64,000 bases of DNA from Knoxdaviesia capensis (GCA_001510575.1 LNGK01000005.1:1867234-1931233), one strand, 5' to 3'. Positions 1 to 14,124 are shown, counted from the stretch's first letter. Numbers and translations: made by a program. The notes: a model not told the origin generated them from the sequence alone.

Positions 1-703
1 ACTATATTATCTATGAAGATAAATATTCTTTCTTTCTTATCTTTAGATATAAATATAGTATTATATTATTTATTTAATATAGGTATTATATTATATTTCG
101 AAAATTCATTTCGTAAATATTAGGACTAAAGTCTAGGACTGTATTTTAATCTATATATAGCCTTATTAAGTTTTCTTATTTTATTATCGCTATAAAAACT
201 TGTAGGAAGCTCGTTATAAAAATTAGTCTCAATATTAGTATATATAAAAGTATTTATAAAATAATATTATTTTATATACTATTATATTATTTTATAATTT
301 TTAGGTCTATAAGTAATAGAAAAAAGTCTCTTTATAGTCTTTTCTATTTTCTTAGCTAAAGCCTTTACTAACGTATCTAGCTTTAAACTTTACTGTACTA
401 TTATTATTATTTGTTTTTATTCTATAAACCTAATAACTTTAAGTTATATTATTATTCTTAATAATAATATCTTTACGCTTTATAACTTTATAGGTATTTT
501 ACTTTTCTAGGTTATTAACTTCTTTAAAAGAGTTAATAGCTTAGTTATAAGTATTAGGAATAAAGTTATTAACTAATAGCGTTAATTTATTAATTTTATA
601 TATATCGTTATAGATAGATATTATTATTATTATTATTCTTATTCTTATTATTTATTATAGTATTATTATTAATAGTAGATAATAATTTACTAATATTATA
701 TAC
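1..703. other. AT-rich degenerate sequence left of the gypsy element
   Basis: Extremely AT-rich DNA, rich in TA steps and nearly devoid of CA and TG dinucleotides. It contains short TTA/ATT runs (for example around 622-665). No open frame or recognisable domain survives. It is probably more RIP-mutated repeat DNA continuing from outside the window, but the family cannot be named from what is visible. Confidence 0.5.
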
Positions 704-788
704 TACTATAACTAGTAGTATAAGTAAAAGTATAGAGTAAGGGCAGAGACCTTAAGTAGTATAAAGAATAAACTAGTAATAAAACTTA
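704..788 (+). repeat. Short terminal direct repeat (LTR-like), left copy
   Basis: About 85 bp beginning ACTATAACTAGTAGTATAAG and ending near TAATAAAACTTA. It matches 8279-8362 in the same orientation; nearly all differences I see are C/T or G/A transitions. It sits directly before the gypsy leader and pol remnants, so I read it as all or part of the gypsy LTR. It is shorter than usual, so the true LTR border may lie further left and be obscured by mutation. Confidence 0.55.
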
Positions 789-1120
789 AGATATTTAAGA
801 AATAAGTTAAACCCTAAAGCTTTATAAAAGGATTATAATAATAACTAAAGAATACCTTAGATCCTAGTTAGCTAGACCTATAAGAAAACTATATAAGAAT
901 CGAATCGGCCCTCTAATCTAACTCCGATATAAGGAAGAGATAAAAAGGGGCTAGGGAAATAAAATTACAAATAGAAGAGAAATCTCTTATAAGTTAATAG
1001 AACTTAGACAAAGGAAGATCTCTAATCTTATAATATACCTTCCTTAATAACTAATACTTTTCGTTAAACCTTTATCTCTTATAAAAGACTTCTTTGAAAA
1101 ACCGTAATATAGGTTTTATA
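789..1120 (+). repeat. Gypsy leader repeat, unsplit copy
   Basis: This segment follows the left LTR-like repeat and begins CTTAAG-like, then AAGTTAAACCCTAAAG. Its main part (824-1120) recurs at 19811-20114 in the same orientation, and its first about 45 bp recur at 14079-14124. It has no coding capacity and lies where a retrotransposon 5' leader would be. In the second copy the same sequence is split by a copia insertion. Confidence 0.6.
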
Positions 1121-4100
1121 ACTATCTTCTTGTTTTTCCTTTAAAACGTATTAGATTTAATAAAGAATATTCAGAGTTATTCCTTTACTTAATTATAACT
1201 TTAAATACTTAATAAATCCCCTAACGTACTAACTTAAGTTACGCTAATACTAACTTTCTTATAAGTAAAGAGTCCCTAATAGAGACTAATATAATTAAAG
1301 TTAGTTTAGAAATAATTAAGGATAGATAAAAAAGGTTTAAGATTACTATAGGATAAGAAATTATTATAGAAGTTATAAAGTATTTTGGTAATATCTAATA
1401 GGAAAATACTACATAAACGCTTATCATAGTTTAAAAAAAATATAGAAACTACATTTAAAACCGAAGTTAAAGTAACTATAAGAGATTATAAAAACCTTCT
1501 AAATAAAGTTAAGAAGATTAAGATAAAATCTTAAACCTAATGTATTACTTAAAACAAAAACTATTTAACGTAAGCTTAAGGATTACTTAGATATCTTGTG
1601 AGAAAATACTTAAATAAGATCTTCTTAATTATAAAGATTAATATAATAAAACAACTATTTTTAAGTTAACCTTATAAATAAAGAAATTAATATAGAGGCG
1701 CTAATAACGTACGTTACGAAAATATACCTATCGTTTAAGAATAGATTTAGAAAGTATAGACTTAAGTTACTTCAGCTTAAGTACGTAAATAATAAGATAC
1801 TTATAGACTTTATAATAAGATACTTTAATATTATATAGATCTTATAAAGTTTAAGAATTACTTGAAGAAACGAAGAGATACTATTAAGTTTCTTATTGAA
1901 CTTAGTTAATAAGATACTAAACTTCAAAGGAGAGGATATCTTAGAAAATCGAAACTCCCTTATAGAGTTTACTAAAAAACAAAACTAATAGCTTAATAAA
2001 TAGAATATATAGAAGATTATAATATAACTATTAAAGGAACTAAAGATAAGCTATAGCTATCATTTAAAAAACCTAAGTCAAGTTACTTACTATATAAGAT
2101 CTTAAAGAAAACTAACTATAAATAAGAAAAGTATTACTTTATAATATTAAATAGTAGCTCCGTTCTTATTTAGAAGATATATAGTTCCTATAAAAAGATA
2201 ATTACTAAGAAAGAATATTTTAAATTAAAAATCTAAATCTAAAGCCTATCTAAAAGGTTATCTATATCTAGAACGTTAATAATATAGAAGGAGTTAAGGA
2301 AAAAGAAGGTTCTCTCTACTACTAATTAGAAAATAATAGCGTCTTAGTAGACTTAAGACCTAGAATACTAATAACTATAAAAGCATATAGTATATTAATA
2401 AAGATGTATAAAATTAAAATATAATACAATTAGTAGGGAATAGAAATGGATCTAGATACAAGAGCCGATTTATACGTAATTAATAAAAAACTATTAATAT
2501 AATTATAACTTACTTATAATAGAAAGCGTATTTAATTAAGAATTTTTAATTAAGAAAAATCTAAAATAACCTATATATATAATATAGATATTATGATAAA
2601 ATCTATTATTAATATAGAATAAAAAGTCTTGATTTATTATATCATAGTTAAAAAGCCCTTAAGAAGACTTAAGATTCTTATCTTAAGTTTAAACTATTAT
2701 AGACTTGAAAGTAAATAAGTTATTGTTTAGAAACGAAGCTTAAAAGCGAGATATAAAAGAACTAACTAATAAGGAAATAAGTAAAGAACTTTAGTATAAT
2801 ATCTATTATATAGGATTTATTTAAGTTAAATAAAATAGAAGAAAAGGAAGAAAATATAGAACTAACGGAGTTTTAACTCTTAGAATATCTAAAACATTTC
2901 TATAATATCTTTAATTTAGAAAATATAAAAGTATCCTTTATTTAAAAGACGCTAAAGATCCTATTAACTTTATAAAAAGAAGATAACTATTAAGTAATAA
3001 CATATATATAATTAATCTAAAATAATAACTATTTAGAGAGTACTTAGATAAAAGCCTCTAGAATAATAGAGAAAGATTATTAAAAGCCTTACTAACGCGC
3101 TTATAATATTTATTCTAAAGAAAGATAAGTCTATCTATATTTATATCGACTATAGAGGCTTAAATAAGATAATTATTAGAAATAATATTACGTTCCTATT
3201 AATTAGAGAAATTAATAAATAACTTAGTTAATATAAAGTACTCTCTAAGTTAGATTTAAGAAAAGTATATTACTAAACCTATATTAAATTAGGAGATAAG
3301 TAGAAAATGGCGCTTAATACTAGGTATAGGTACTTTAAATACTTAGTTATATTTTTTTATTAAAGCTCTTAATACTTTTTAGAACTATATTAATTTAGCT
3401 TTAGTAAGCTATATAGATATCTTTTATATTATATACTTAGATATTATCTTAGTATTCTTAAAAAAAAGAAGATTATAAGAAGTATCTAAAACTAATTATA
3501 AAAAGGCTATAACTTCTTAAATTATATAAAAAAGCCTTTAAATATAAATTCTCTAAAAAGAAGTAAAATACTTAGGATTTATAATTAGAAGATACGGAAT
3601 AAAAATAATTCTAGATAGACAAGACTATTATAAATTAGCTAATATCAAGAATAATAAATAAGGTATAATAATTAATAAGATAAGTAAGCTATTATTAGAA
3701 ATCTATATTAAAATATTTAGATATAGTAATACTAATAATAAGCTGGATAAAAAGAATAAAAAAGCCTTAATAGAATAAATAGAAGAATAGAAATTAATAC
3801 TAGAATATTAAAAGAGGTATTCTTATCCGCTTTAGTTCTATACAGTTAAGACGTAGAAGTACTTACGAAGTTAGAAGTAAACGCCTTATAAAAAGTAATA
3901 TTAGGTATATTATTATAAAAGTCAAATAAGGAATAGTATCGAATTAGATACTTCTTAAAGAAGCTCTTAGATATGTCTATAAAATAAGCTATTAGTTAAT
4001 AAAAAACATAAGTAATTATATCTAAGATTAAATATTAAATATACCTATTATATAATTTATCAAGATTATTTGAAATATCAACTAATTATATAATATTAAA

Positions 4101-5550
4101 ATATACTATAAAATTACTTATAAAAGATCTTAAAGGTTACTTAGCTACATAGTTAATAGATCTTTAAGAATTCTATTTTATTATTAAGTACTAACTAAGC
4201 TTATAGAACTTAGTAGATATATTATTAAGAAAGCTAGACTATATAAAGCTAGAAATCCCTATATTAGATATATTAAATGCCTTAGAAGAAATACTTTAAA
4301 TAAGATAATCTAATATTTTATTTAGAAAAGAATAGGGGGAGTAAAGCGTAAAAAATAGAAGAATATAGAATACTAAAGAAAACTTAGTTGAAAAAAAAAG
4401 TTACTATTATAAAGATAGTTATTATATAGACCGTAACCTAATATAATTCTAACGCTAATATTATAGAGAGGACCTTTAAGGCGAAACCTTTTGAATAGAA
4501 AATAGCTTAACGGAATTATAATCTAAATAACTTACGTTTAAGAAAGCTACTAACTAAAAAAGAAATCTTTATTTAACTAGTTAAGAAGTTATATAAAATA
4601 ATCTAAAACCTATAAAAATTAGATTTAGAATATTAAGTTATAAAGTAAAACTAATAAAAGAATACCGTTAAGGAATAATATTCAGAAGATATAAAAGGTT
4701 TATTCTACTATAAGATAAGACTATATATCTTAAATATATTACTTTTAAAGATAAAAGTTATAAAATAATATTATAATAACCTATACGCTAGGTATATAAG
4801 TGAAAAAAGGATTATTAAGTTAATAGTAAAAAAGTTATATTAAAAAGGTATCTTAAAAATCGTAGTTAAGTATATATAAAGTAATATAAGATACTAAAGT
4901 AAAGTATAAAGAAATCTAAATATAAACTATATAACTAAATAATATTATTTCCCTTATTGATTAAATATCCCTTAGAAAGAAATCTTAATAGACTTTATTA
5001 TAGGCCTATTAGATATAGTTAATACTTTAGTATAATAGAGATATAACGTAATTATAATTGTAGTAGTTTATATAATAAAAATAATATATTTTATTATAAC
5101 TATAAAGATACTTATTATAATAAAATATATAGATATTCTATATAAGGAAATAAAAGTAAAATATAATATACTAAAAGGTATTATCTTAGATTAAGATAAG
5201 CCTTTTACTAAAAGAGATTAAAAAGTAATTCTATAAAATAAAGTAAATTAAGTAGAGATTTATCTATTATATATTACTTATAAGTAAATAACCTTTCAAA
5301 AAGAACTAACTAGGAATTAGAAACTTATCTAAGAGCTTATTATAGATAAGATTTATACTTTTAACTAAGATTCCTTAGAGATATAGAATTTACTAGGAAC
5401 TATTATTTAAACTAAACCTTAAGAATCTTATTATTTAAAACCTTATATAGATATTATTTATTGCTTATAGAACACGTAAAGTTCTTAAGGATAGTTATAA
5501 GAGTAAAAGAGAAAGTTAAAAAAACTTATAGTTATCTAGTAAAAGATATA

Positions 5551-6725
5551 CCCGTGCCACGCACCTACTAAAGTAGGTGCTCTACACTAAGATGAACTAA
5601 TTACTAAAATGAACTACTCTCCTTATTTCTAACTATAGATTTTATTTTAACTACAACTACCTATCTCTTTAACTATTTTAGTTTCTTTCCTATCTTATAG
5701 ATAAGTAGTAAATTAAGTTTACTTATAGTATATTATTTCCGTATTATAAGTGCCGTTTCGGTAATAATACGCTTAAAACGTCTATATAGCCGTTTTTCTA
5801 TTACCTTAACTACTTATACTCCTTATACCTCCTTATCCTCTTTCCGCTATATAATAAGCTCCTATACGTCTTCGATAGTAAGCGTACTACCTAACTATAG
5901 CTAAGTATTAGCTTTAGAACGAGCTAAGCGACGTATCTACTTAGAACGCCTCGTCTTATTAAGATATTACTTCGATAAGAATAGCTAACTCTCTATTAGC
6001 TAGTATAGCTAGATATTAAGCTCGCTTTCTCTTAGTAAGAAATAAGCTAGCTTTACTAACTCTAATCTAAAAACTAGTCTTATCTATATTCTATATCTAA
6101 TAACGTAATTCTATAAATCTAGATAGTATCTTATAAGTAATAGAAGTATTCTTTAACGCGAGGAAGGTCTTTACTAACTTACTAATTAGTATCTAAGAGA
6201 GCTTACTATATAACTAGATATATATATCTCTTAATAAAGTAAGCTATTTAGTTCTCTCTAATAAGCTAAACCTTATATAGATAGAAGTAAGTAGTAAGTA
6301 TAAGCTTTAATAGATAACTAGATTAACTTACTTTAGCTAGTTAATATATCTATAAATAGTAGCTTCCTTAGTAATAGTAAGCTTTATATTTAAAGCTACT
6401 CGCTTCTACTCTAGTTTATTACTAATATACTTATTATAATAGCGTACGAAAGTAAGGTATAGGAAGGATATCGAAGCGCTTCGTAACGGAACGAAGAAAG
6501 TCGTCGAAATTATCTAGCTTATACTAGATAGCCTCTTATATAATAGTTCGTTAGGTAGCTATTTAAATAAGGTATTAAATAATATAAAAAGTAGGAAAAT
6601 AAAGTATAGAATAGAGAGGTAGGAAGAGGAAGAAGTTCTATAGTCAAAAATAAGGAGAGTGGTTCATTTTGGTGATTGGTTCATCTTGGTGTAGAGCACC
6701 CACTTTAGTGGGTGCGTGGCACGGG
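5551..6725. mobile_element. TA-flanked DNA transposon (Tc1/mariner, Fot1/pogo-like), copy 1
   Basis: A 1175-bp element bounded by terminal inverted repeats of about 88 bp that begin CCCGTGCCACGCACC. It is flanked on both sides by TA (5549-5550 and 6726-6727), the Tc1/mariner target duplication. It lies inside the gypsy integrase region. The left repeat carries several C-to-T changes while the right repeat is largely unmutated. The interior is RIP-degraded, with any coding sense probably on the - strand; a faint helix-turn-helix-like stretch gives the Fot1/pogo assignment, which is weak. At 1.2 kb it is shorter than a typical autonomous 1.8-2.3 kb Fot1-type element, so it may be an internally deleted derivative. 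A second copy in inverted orientation is at 25552-26878. Confidence 0.8.
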
Positions 6726-8278
6726 TAGAGTTTATAGGAATATATTTCATTAAAATAGAAAAGAAGATATAATAATCAATATATTTCAAAAGCCTATTAA
6801 TGACAGGATATAATAAAATTTAGTATGAAACTTTCTACTTTAAAAAAGGTAAATAGAAATTAGCTTTGATTAGAATACAACTATAGATTATATAGATTAT
6901 AGGTAGCCTCGTATATAAAGTATAACTCTTAAAAAGATATATATAAATATATAACGTTTTCTTGAATATATTATTAGAGCCTTACTATAAAGAATTCTCT
7001 TAGATAACTCTCTTAGAACTAGAAGAATTTAAAAAGTAATTAAAAAGAAGACTAAATTATTAATATAAGAAACTAAAGTAATAACCTTTTTTATTTAATT
7101 AAGTAAAAAAGATAGCTTATTAAATATAATATATAGGAATTAAGTTCATAATACTTTAATACCTTCTTAGAAATAAGCTAATGCTAAAGTTTTAGAAGAT
7201 AACTATATAGAAGCGGAATAAAAGAATCAAAAACTAAAAGGTCTTAGAAAGAGACTAGAGTTTATAATATTATCTAGCTAATTAAATAGAGTACGTTATT
7301 TAAATTTAGAAAATAAAAGAGCTATATCTATAATCTCTTGACGAAGATTAATTATAGTTAATATGAAAAAAATAGGGTTTTAATTTTGATAGATAAATTA
7401 ATAAGTCAGCTCTTACTAAGAACGAGCCTTAGAAAGACTGATAACCTAAAACTTAGGAAGAAAACCTAAATTAATAAATAGAGTTTTAAAACATATCTAG
7501 CCAGCTTTCTAAAAGCCTTAGAAACAAAGTCAAAAAAGAGTTAAGTTAGTAATAATAATAAGCCCCTTTAAGAAAGAAGTAATAAGAAGTTTTATTAAGA
7601 ACCTTAAAATGTATTAAAAAAAGTTTAAAGGAATTGAATATGAATATAGATAGATTAAATATAACTATAAAATATTAAGGTAATTTACTAATAAGCTATT
7701 CTAGAAAAATAAATTAAGTAAGAAGGAGCTTAAGGAAAGCCCTTATTATAGATATAATAAATATCGTTATAAAGGTATATATAAATATAATAAGAAAAAT
7801 AAGGCTCATTACTAAAGCCTATTCCCTAAATAATAAGAGGGCTATAAATAGAATATTCTAAGTAAGCTAGAGGTATTAGAATATAAGGACTAGTAATAGC
7901 AATAATAAAAATAATAGTATCTAAGATATTTTAAGAGATACTAAGAATATATAAAGTAATAGATAAGATAGAAAAGAGAAAAGGAAAATACTAGATCCTA
8001 TCCTTAAAGAAAGAAGGGGGGAAGGTAGATATACCTAAAAAATCTACTATTAAAAAAAGCTATTATAAAAGATTAAATTATTAGAAGAAGTAGATATTCT
8101 AAAGAATATCTAGTCTAAAAATCTAAACTACTACCTTAAGTAATATAGAAACTTCTTACCGCGTTCTAAGAGACGGTAACAGAAAAAATAAAAGATCGGA
8201 TACTAGTAGAAAAGAAAAGTTACAAAGAGATAGTAAGTAATAGGATATCGCTTGTTAAAAGAAAGGGTAAATTATAAT

Positions 8279-8362
8279 ACTATAACTAGTAATATAAGTC
8301 AAACTATAGAGTCAGGGTAGAAACCCGAAGTAGTATAAAGAATAAATTAGTAATAAAACTTA
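8279..8362 (+). repeat. Short terminal direct repeat (LTR-like), right copy
   Basis: About 84 bp, beginning ACTATAACTAGTAATATAAG and containing GAGTCAGGGTAGAAACCCGA. It matches 704-788. It is followed after about 30 bp by the first copia element. The sequence expected next to it (the gypsy leader) reappears only on the far side of that copia, at 14079. This repeat can therefore be read as the 3' LTR of the first gypsy copy, the 5' LTR of a second copy, or both. Confidence 0.55.
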
Positions 8363-8391
8363 TATTAGAAAATAGGTATATTAGTAAGCTA

Positions 8392-8704
8392 AATAATAGC
8401 TTTAGTATATCTACTACTATAAAGGTAGGTAGGAACTTAGTAGGAAAAATATTAATAGTTTATCTAAAAAATATAGCTAAAATAAGCGGGGGAGAACCTC
8501 TATTTTATCCCCTAGGGCCGCTAGGCTTCTCCCGCCTGGCTCCTAAATACTCTCTCTATGCTTTCTATTTAGTTTATAGGCTTCCCTAGATATATTTATT
8601 CTAAGCCTTTCTAGGGTTCTTAAAACCTTCCCTTCAACTAATAGGCTTCTTATTAAAGCCTAATATCTATAGATTCAATCTAATTATAATATCTAAATCT
8701 TAAT
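8392..8704 (-). repeat. LTR of copia 1 (3' LTR in element orientation)
   Basis: This repeat matches 13772-14078 over its whole length. Shared landmarks are CCTAGGGCCGCTAGGCTTCTC near 8510 and an ATCTAAATCTTA end. The copies differ by many transitions and some small length changes, so they have diverged much more than the LTR pair of copia 2. Confidence 0.7.
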
Positions 8705-11700
8705 ACCCTTTCTTAACTAAGATGTTATATACTAGAAACCCTACGAACTTTTTAAATAATACTTTTTTAATAACTTAGTTAATATATCTATTAGTTATTT
8801 AGTTATAGGTACGTATTATACTCTAATATTAAGTTCCTATACTTAATTAATTATAAAGTTTAAGGGTATACTAATATATTTTAAGTTTAGAGTTAATATA
8901 TAGGTTTTATAATAATAGTAGTAATAACGGTATTATGTTCTTAGAGGATAATATTTCTAGTATAAAAGTTAAGCTTAGTTAGTAAATATTTAAGCTATAT
9001 TATATGATATATAGTTTCTTATAATAAAGAGATATCTACTTTAATAAAAGAATTAATAGTTTACTTCTATTATCTACTATATTAGTTAATAAGGTTATTA
9101 TCAAATATAATAACGTATCTAATAGTTATCTTAAATTTAATATCTTTAGTACTATTATATAAAGTATTAACTTAAGCGTTTAATATCTAATCTTATACTA
9201 TAGGGCTCTTTTTATAAGTAATCCCCTTCTAAGTATATTTAATAAGGTATTATAATACGTTTTGAGCGTTTGACGTATATAATTGAAAAGTTATAAAAGA
9301 AGTATATATATTAATATATAGCTTAAGCTATATTAAGCTAGGTTTTTCTTATAAGGTATAAAAGCTTTCTTATTATCTAATAATATAAGCCTTAATTAAT
9401 AAGTTATATATCTTTATCCTTAGGGAGTAAAAATATAACTAGCTTTATTAATATAGTTATAATTTAGTAATTTAAAAACTTAAACTCCTCTAGTATATCT
9501 CTAATATCAGTATCTTAGTTAATTAAGATATAATTATTCTTAATCTTAATAACTATTCCTAAGAGCTATTTAGGCTCTCTTTAGTATTTAGAGATTAGGA
9601 TACTTATTAGGTCTTTCTTAAATTAATTAGCTATTACTTTACTAAGGGGGAGGATTGATAGGTTATTAATATAAGAAGATATAATTACTTTAGTTATAGG
9701 GTTTTAGTAAGCTATATTATCTACTTATAAAAGCTTAAATTTGATTATTATAAGTATTTCTTAGAAGCGAATCTATTATTATTTTAACTACTTTATTTTA
9801 TATAATAGTTTTAATAAAATAAAATATCATTATATATTTCTTAATTTCTATTTAAGTTTTAAGGCTTCCTTAGAATATTTTTTTTAAATATTTACGTATT
9901 ATAGGTTTAGAAATAATAGAGATTATTTCCTTAAGCCTTCTTTATAAGGTAGTTAAGATTATATCTATTTTCTATAAGATAGTTCTTATCTTAATTATAA
10001 AGGCTAATAGAATTCTCTATATATCTAAAATTATAGCTAATATAAAGGTTTTATAGAGGTTAGTACCTTTTTATTATTAAAAGCCTTCAGTATATTAGCT
10101 TCCTTCTTCTAGGTTCTATTACTTTTTATATTAATTTTATAAGCTGTATAGTAATTAGTTTCTTAAAAAGCTTTATGTTACTCCCTAAAAAATCTTTATC
10201 TTAATAACCTTTTAAATTTTAATCTTAATAGCTTTTATCTATTTACTTATAGCTTTCTAATCTTATTAGAAATCTTACTTTAATATTTTATTAGTATTAC
10301 GTAAGTATATTAAAATAGATATTATTTCTTAATAGTAAATTACTACCTAATTTATTAAGGTCTTCAAGTTTATTTAGTTTTGAAAAGTTCTAAGCTATCG
10401 TTAGAAGATTTATAATTATAACTTCCTTTTTATCTAATAGATCCTATATATAAGATAACTTTAATATATTAGATAATTCTAATGCGCTAGATAATCCCTT
10501 CTTAAGGATAGTATTACTAATAGTAATATAATAGTAACGCTAGCTTTTAATTAATATAGCGTTCCTAAAAAAGATTAAATACACTTTTTTCTTATAAAAG
10601 CTTATAAATACGTTCTTCAAATTAGTTATCTTTAGTAATTTATATTTATTTAAATTCTAGAATCTATATTTTATAAAGATAATAGCCTTAATATCTAATA
10701 AAGATACCTTCTACGCTTACAGGTACTAGCTTAGTATTTTTATTATCGAACTTAGCGCTTAATATCTTCTATCGCTAGAGAGGGTTTATATATATAATAT
10801 ATCTAAAACCTAGTATTCAAAGGTATAATAATACATTAACCTTCTCGCTTATCTTATACGCCTTCTAAAAGGCGTTAATAAATATTGAAACTCTTAGAAA
10901 TAACTATTTAGTTAAATATATAGATTACTATAGTTATAATCTTATCTTATATTTCTAGTAGGATATTTTCAATAATAATAGTTACTTTAATCTTTTATAA
11001 AACCTTATAGATACTATACTCGATACGCTTATTCTTAGTTAAGTAACATAAAAGTTATATTATAAACTTAATTCCTTAATTAAAGTAATAAGTAACTAGC
11101 CTTCTAATATTAACGTTAATATTATTATTATTATAGAGCCTTTTAGCCTTTTAATCTAGCTTCAGCGCCTATTTCTTAAATTTTTCTTTTTAATATATAA
11201 GAGTATTTTATTTTTAAGCTACTACTTGTACTAACTATTAGCTTATCGCTTTATTATAGATTAGGAAGAAATAGCTATTTCTACTTATATAAATAACCTC
11301 CTTAAGTACTTTGAAAGGTATTTCAAAGTCTAGTAGTTTAAAAGATATTATCTTTCTAAGCTTATAGGTATTATTATAAGGCTTAATAAGTTTAGTTCCT
11401 TTCTTAACTAATAATTACCTTAATCTTCTGAGATATAGCTACCTTTTTAAGGTAATAAAAGTTCTAATATATAAGAGCTTCGCTTTCTAAAAACGTACGT
11501 CGGGATACGTTAATAAATTATACTCCTAATCTTAATATATAGGGTATAGCCTTCCTTATAAGGAAGCTTATCTTTATTTATATAGGCCTTAAGGCCTTCT
11601 TTTATTTCTAACGTGAAACCTCTTTTTATTAAAAAGATAATAATAATAACCTTATCTTTAATTATTAACTAATCTACTATTATAATATACCTTTTCTTAT

Positions 11701-13771
11701 ATTAAGTAATTCTAGAGATAACGTTAATAGGGAAAGTAAGGTAATACTAAACGTTAGTAATCCTAAGGTTTAATCTAATTTTTATTTAGAGTTAAATAAT
11801 TTAAATATATTAAACTATTAATAAACTACTCCCTAACTTAATTAAATTAGTAAAAGTCTTTAAAAAGCTTTTTTAAATTAAGATAAGTTATTCAAGATAT
11901 AAGAGTCTAAACTTATATTATAAATTTAGATTTTATAAATATAGTATGTAAAGAAAGGCTTAAAGATTATTTATTAATCTATAGTAGTATAGGTAATACT
12001 AAAAAGAATAGTTAATTCTTTTAGTTTAATATTTTAATAGCTTTTAAATTTTTTTCTTAATAAATTTCTCTTTAGAAATTATAATATTAGCGATACTTAG
12101 CTTATAAGTCTTCTTTTTACTATTCGCTTTTACTTACAATATACTTATAGTATAACCTTTTATACTATACTAATAGTATTAAAGGTTACCTTTCTTCTTA
12201 ATTAAAGTACTATTAGTAATAAGCTTAAGGGGGAAGGGTATTAACCTTCTTTACGCTTTTATCTTTCTTATATTTAAAAGGGTATCTAGCTTATTATAAA
12301 CGCGTAGCTTAATTTATATTCTTAGTTATATACTTAGATATAGCTATAATAATAGTAACCTTATTAATAATATCTTTATTAAAACTCTTTAAGCTAAAGT
12401 AAAGGTTTCTATTAAGCTTAAGATACTAAGTAATAATATAATAATACGTACTTATTATAATAAAGATAGTTAAGATTATAAGCCCTTTTAGTCTTACTTC
12501 ATATATCATAGAGATAAAACGATTTAGGATCTAATACGTTCTTTCTCTTAGTTTTATTTAAAAATTAAATATCTTTATAGTATTCTTTGTCTTAATTATC
12601 TAATAACTTAACTACTCTATTTTAATACCTTAAATAAGGTATAAGTATTTCTTTTTCTTAAATATAAAGGAAATCTCAATAGAAATCTTTTCTTATATTA
12701 TATATATTATATACGCGCTTACTAGTAATTAAAGCTCTTAAAGCTATTTAATAGTAATACCTAACGCGCTTAAAGTAGTCTTAGACTCTTTAAACTACTA
12801 TAGCTATTCTCTAAAATACTAGCTAGCTTTAACGTCTTAGTAATAAGGATAGTATAGTTCTTAAGCTCTTTTATTTTAACTTTTATAACTAAATATCTAT
12901 AGTTCCTATCTTTACTAAAATCCTTATTATTTTTAATTTCTAACTTATATATACTCTTATTATTAGAAAAAAGATCTACGTTATCCTTAGTTTCTATTAC
13001 TTATAGTTATTTATATAACCTTGTCTTATATCTTTATTAGTTTATTAGCTAAGAGTCTCTATCTCTTTAAGCCCTTAATCTAGCTTCTTAAATAGGAATC
13101 GATTTCTTTTATCTCCTTTAAGTTTATAGAAATCTTAAGTATTATTTCTATAATTTATTCCTAAGGAACGGGAAGGTAATGGATAATATAGGCGTTTAGG
13201 GTATATATAAGGGTCTCTTTTTTAGATTCTAAGATAGCTTTATTAGTATTAGCTAGAACCTTAGCTTCCTTCTTATAGATATCTATATACTTATCTTTAG
13301 ATACCGCTTATTAAATAGAGGCTTATAATATCTCGTTATATTATCTAGCGTCGCGTTATCTTATCTATTTAACGTATCTTAGGCTCTAGTTCTTAGCTAT
13401 TTTACTTTGCCTTAATACAAAAAACTTGATTCAAAATAATCTAGTATCATATTAGCTATATAGGGAGTAAAACTAAATTAAGAGGCGGGGGTTCAATCTA
13501 TTACTTAAATTATTCAATTTAGAACGTAAAAGTTAAGAGGGTATTATAGAAGTTTCACGGCATTATAGGGTCTAAAATATAGGGGGGGGGGGTAGTAAGT
13601 TGCTATAAAGGTTTTACGGCTTTAATAGTATCTAAATAGAATCATTACGGGAGTTTTCTTAGTTTCCGTAAAATTAATAAGTAAGGGGGGGGTTTAAAAA
13701 GAAATAGTAAAAAGTAAAGCTATAAGCTCTAGGCTTATAACCTATTAGAAACTAAGTACATCAATAAGGAG

Positions 13772-14078
13772 AATAATAACTTTAGTATATCTACTATTAT
13801 AAAAGTTAAGAAGAACTTAGGAGGAAAAATATCAATAGTCTATCTAGGAAATATAACTAAATAAAGCGGGCGAGAATCTCTATTTTATTACCTAGGGCCG
13901 CTAGGCTTCTCACGCTAGGCTCCTAAATACCCTCTAGGCTTTCTATCTAGTCTATAAGCTTCCCTAGATATATTCTAGGCCTTTCTAGGCTTCCTAGAAC
14001 CTTCCCTCTAATAGGCTTCCTTCCTATCGAAGCCTAATATCTAGAGTTTCGGTCTAAGAATAGTATCTAAATCTTAGT
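13772..14078 (-). repeat. LTR of copia 1 (5' LTR in element orientation)
   Basis: Partner of 8392-8704, retaining somewhat more GC. It ends only 46 bp from the left LTR of copia 2, so the two copia elements stand head to head. Confidence 0.7.
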
Positions 14079-14124
14079 GACTTAAGCTACCTAGGAGATA
14101 GGTTAAGCCCTAAAGATTTCTAAA
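14079..14124 (+). repeat. Fragment of gypsy leader between two copia elements
   Basis: The sequence around AGGTTAAGCCCTAAAG corresponds to AAGTTAAACCCTAAAG at about 804-819, just after the left gypsy LTR. Its continuation is found past copia 2 at 19811. It marks the pre-insertion sequence. Confidence 0.55.

Larger units (their letters stand above)
704..8362 (+). mobile_element. Ty3/gypsy LTR retrotransposon remnant, RIP-inactivated
   Basis: Degenerate pol is readable on the + strand if TAG/TAA codons are treated as mutated Gln/Trp codons. An aspartic-protease motif D-T-(G to R)-A-D lies at 2455-2469. Reverse-transcriptase blocks include a Y-I-D-Y-R-G-L-N-K motif near 3135-3170, an L-D-L-R block near 3250 and a YLD-IL active-site remnant near 3435-3455. 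Weak integrase-like sequence (D-F-I-I-G-L and following) runs from about 4990. The element is interrupted at 5551-6725 by a DNA transposon and resumes to about 8278. The gene order protease-RT-integrase and the VDYRGLN-type motif are typical of gypsy rather than copia. No frame is intact, so the element is dead. The 85-bp terminal repeats set the outer limits, which are uncertain by tens of bases. Confidence 0.7.
8392..14078 (-). mobile_element. Ty1/copia LTR retrotransposon 1 (- strand), heavily decayed
   Basis: A 5.7-kb element flanked by related direct repeats of about 310 bp (8392-8704 and 13772-14078), with coding sense on the - strand. The - strand of 9958-10160 aligns with the copia RT core of the second copia (around 18010-18215), and 8790-9300 aligns with its RNase H end (around 18950-19400). 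Both CpA and most CpG sites have been lost, so this copy looks older or more often mutated than copia 2. Its LTRs differ from those of copia 2, so the two belong to related but distinct subfamilies. A G-rich run at 13583-13592 and the following sequence correspond to the start of the internal region of copia 2. Confidence 0.75.
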
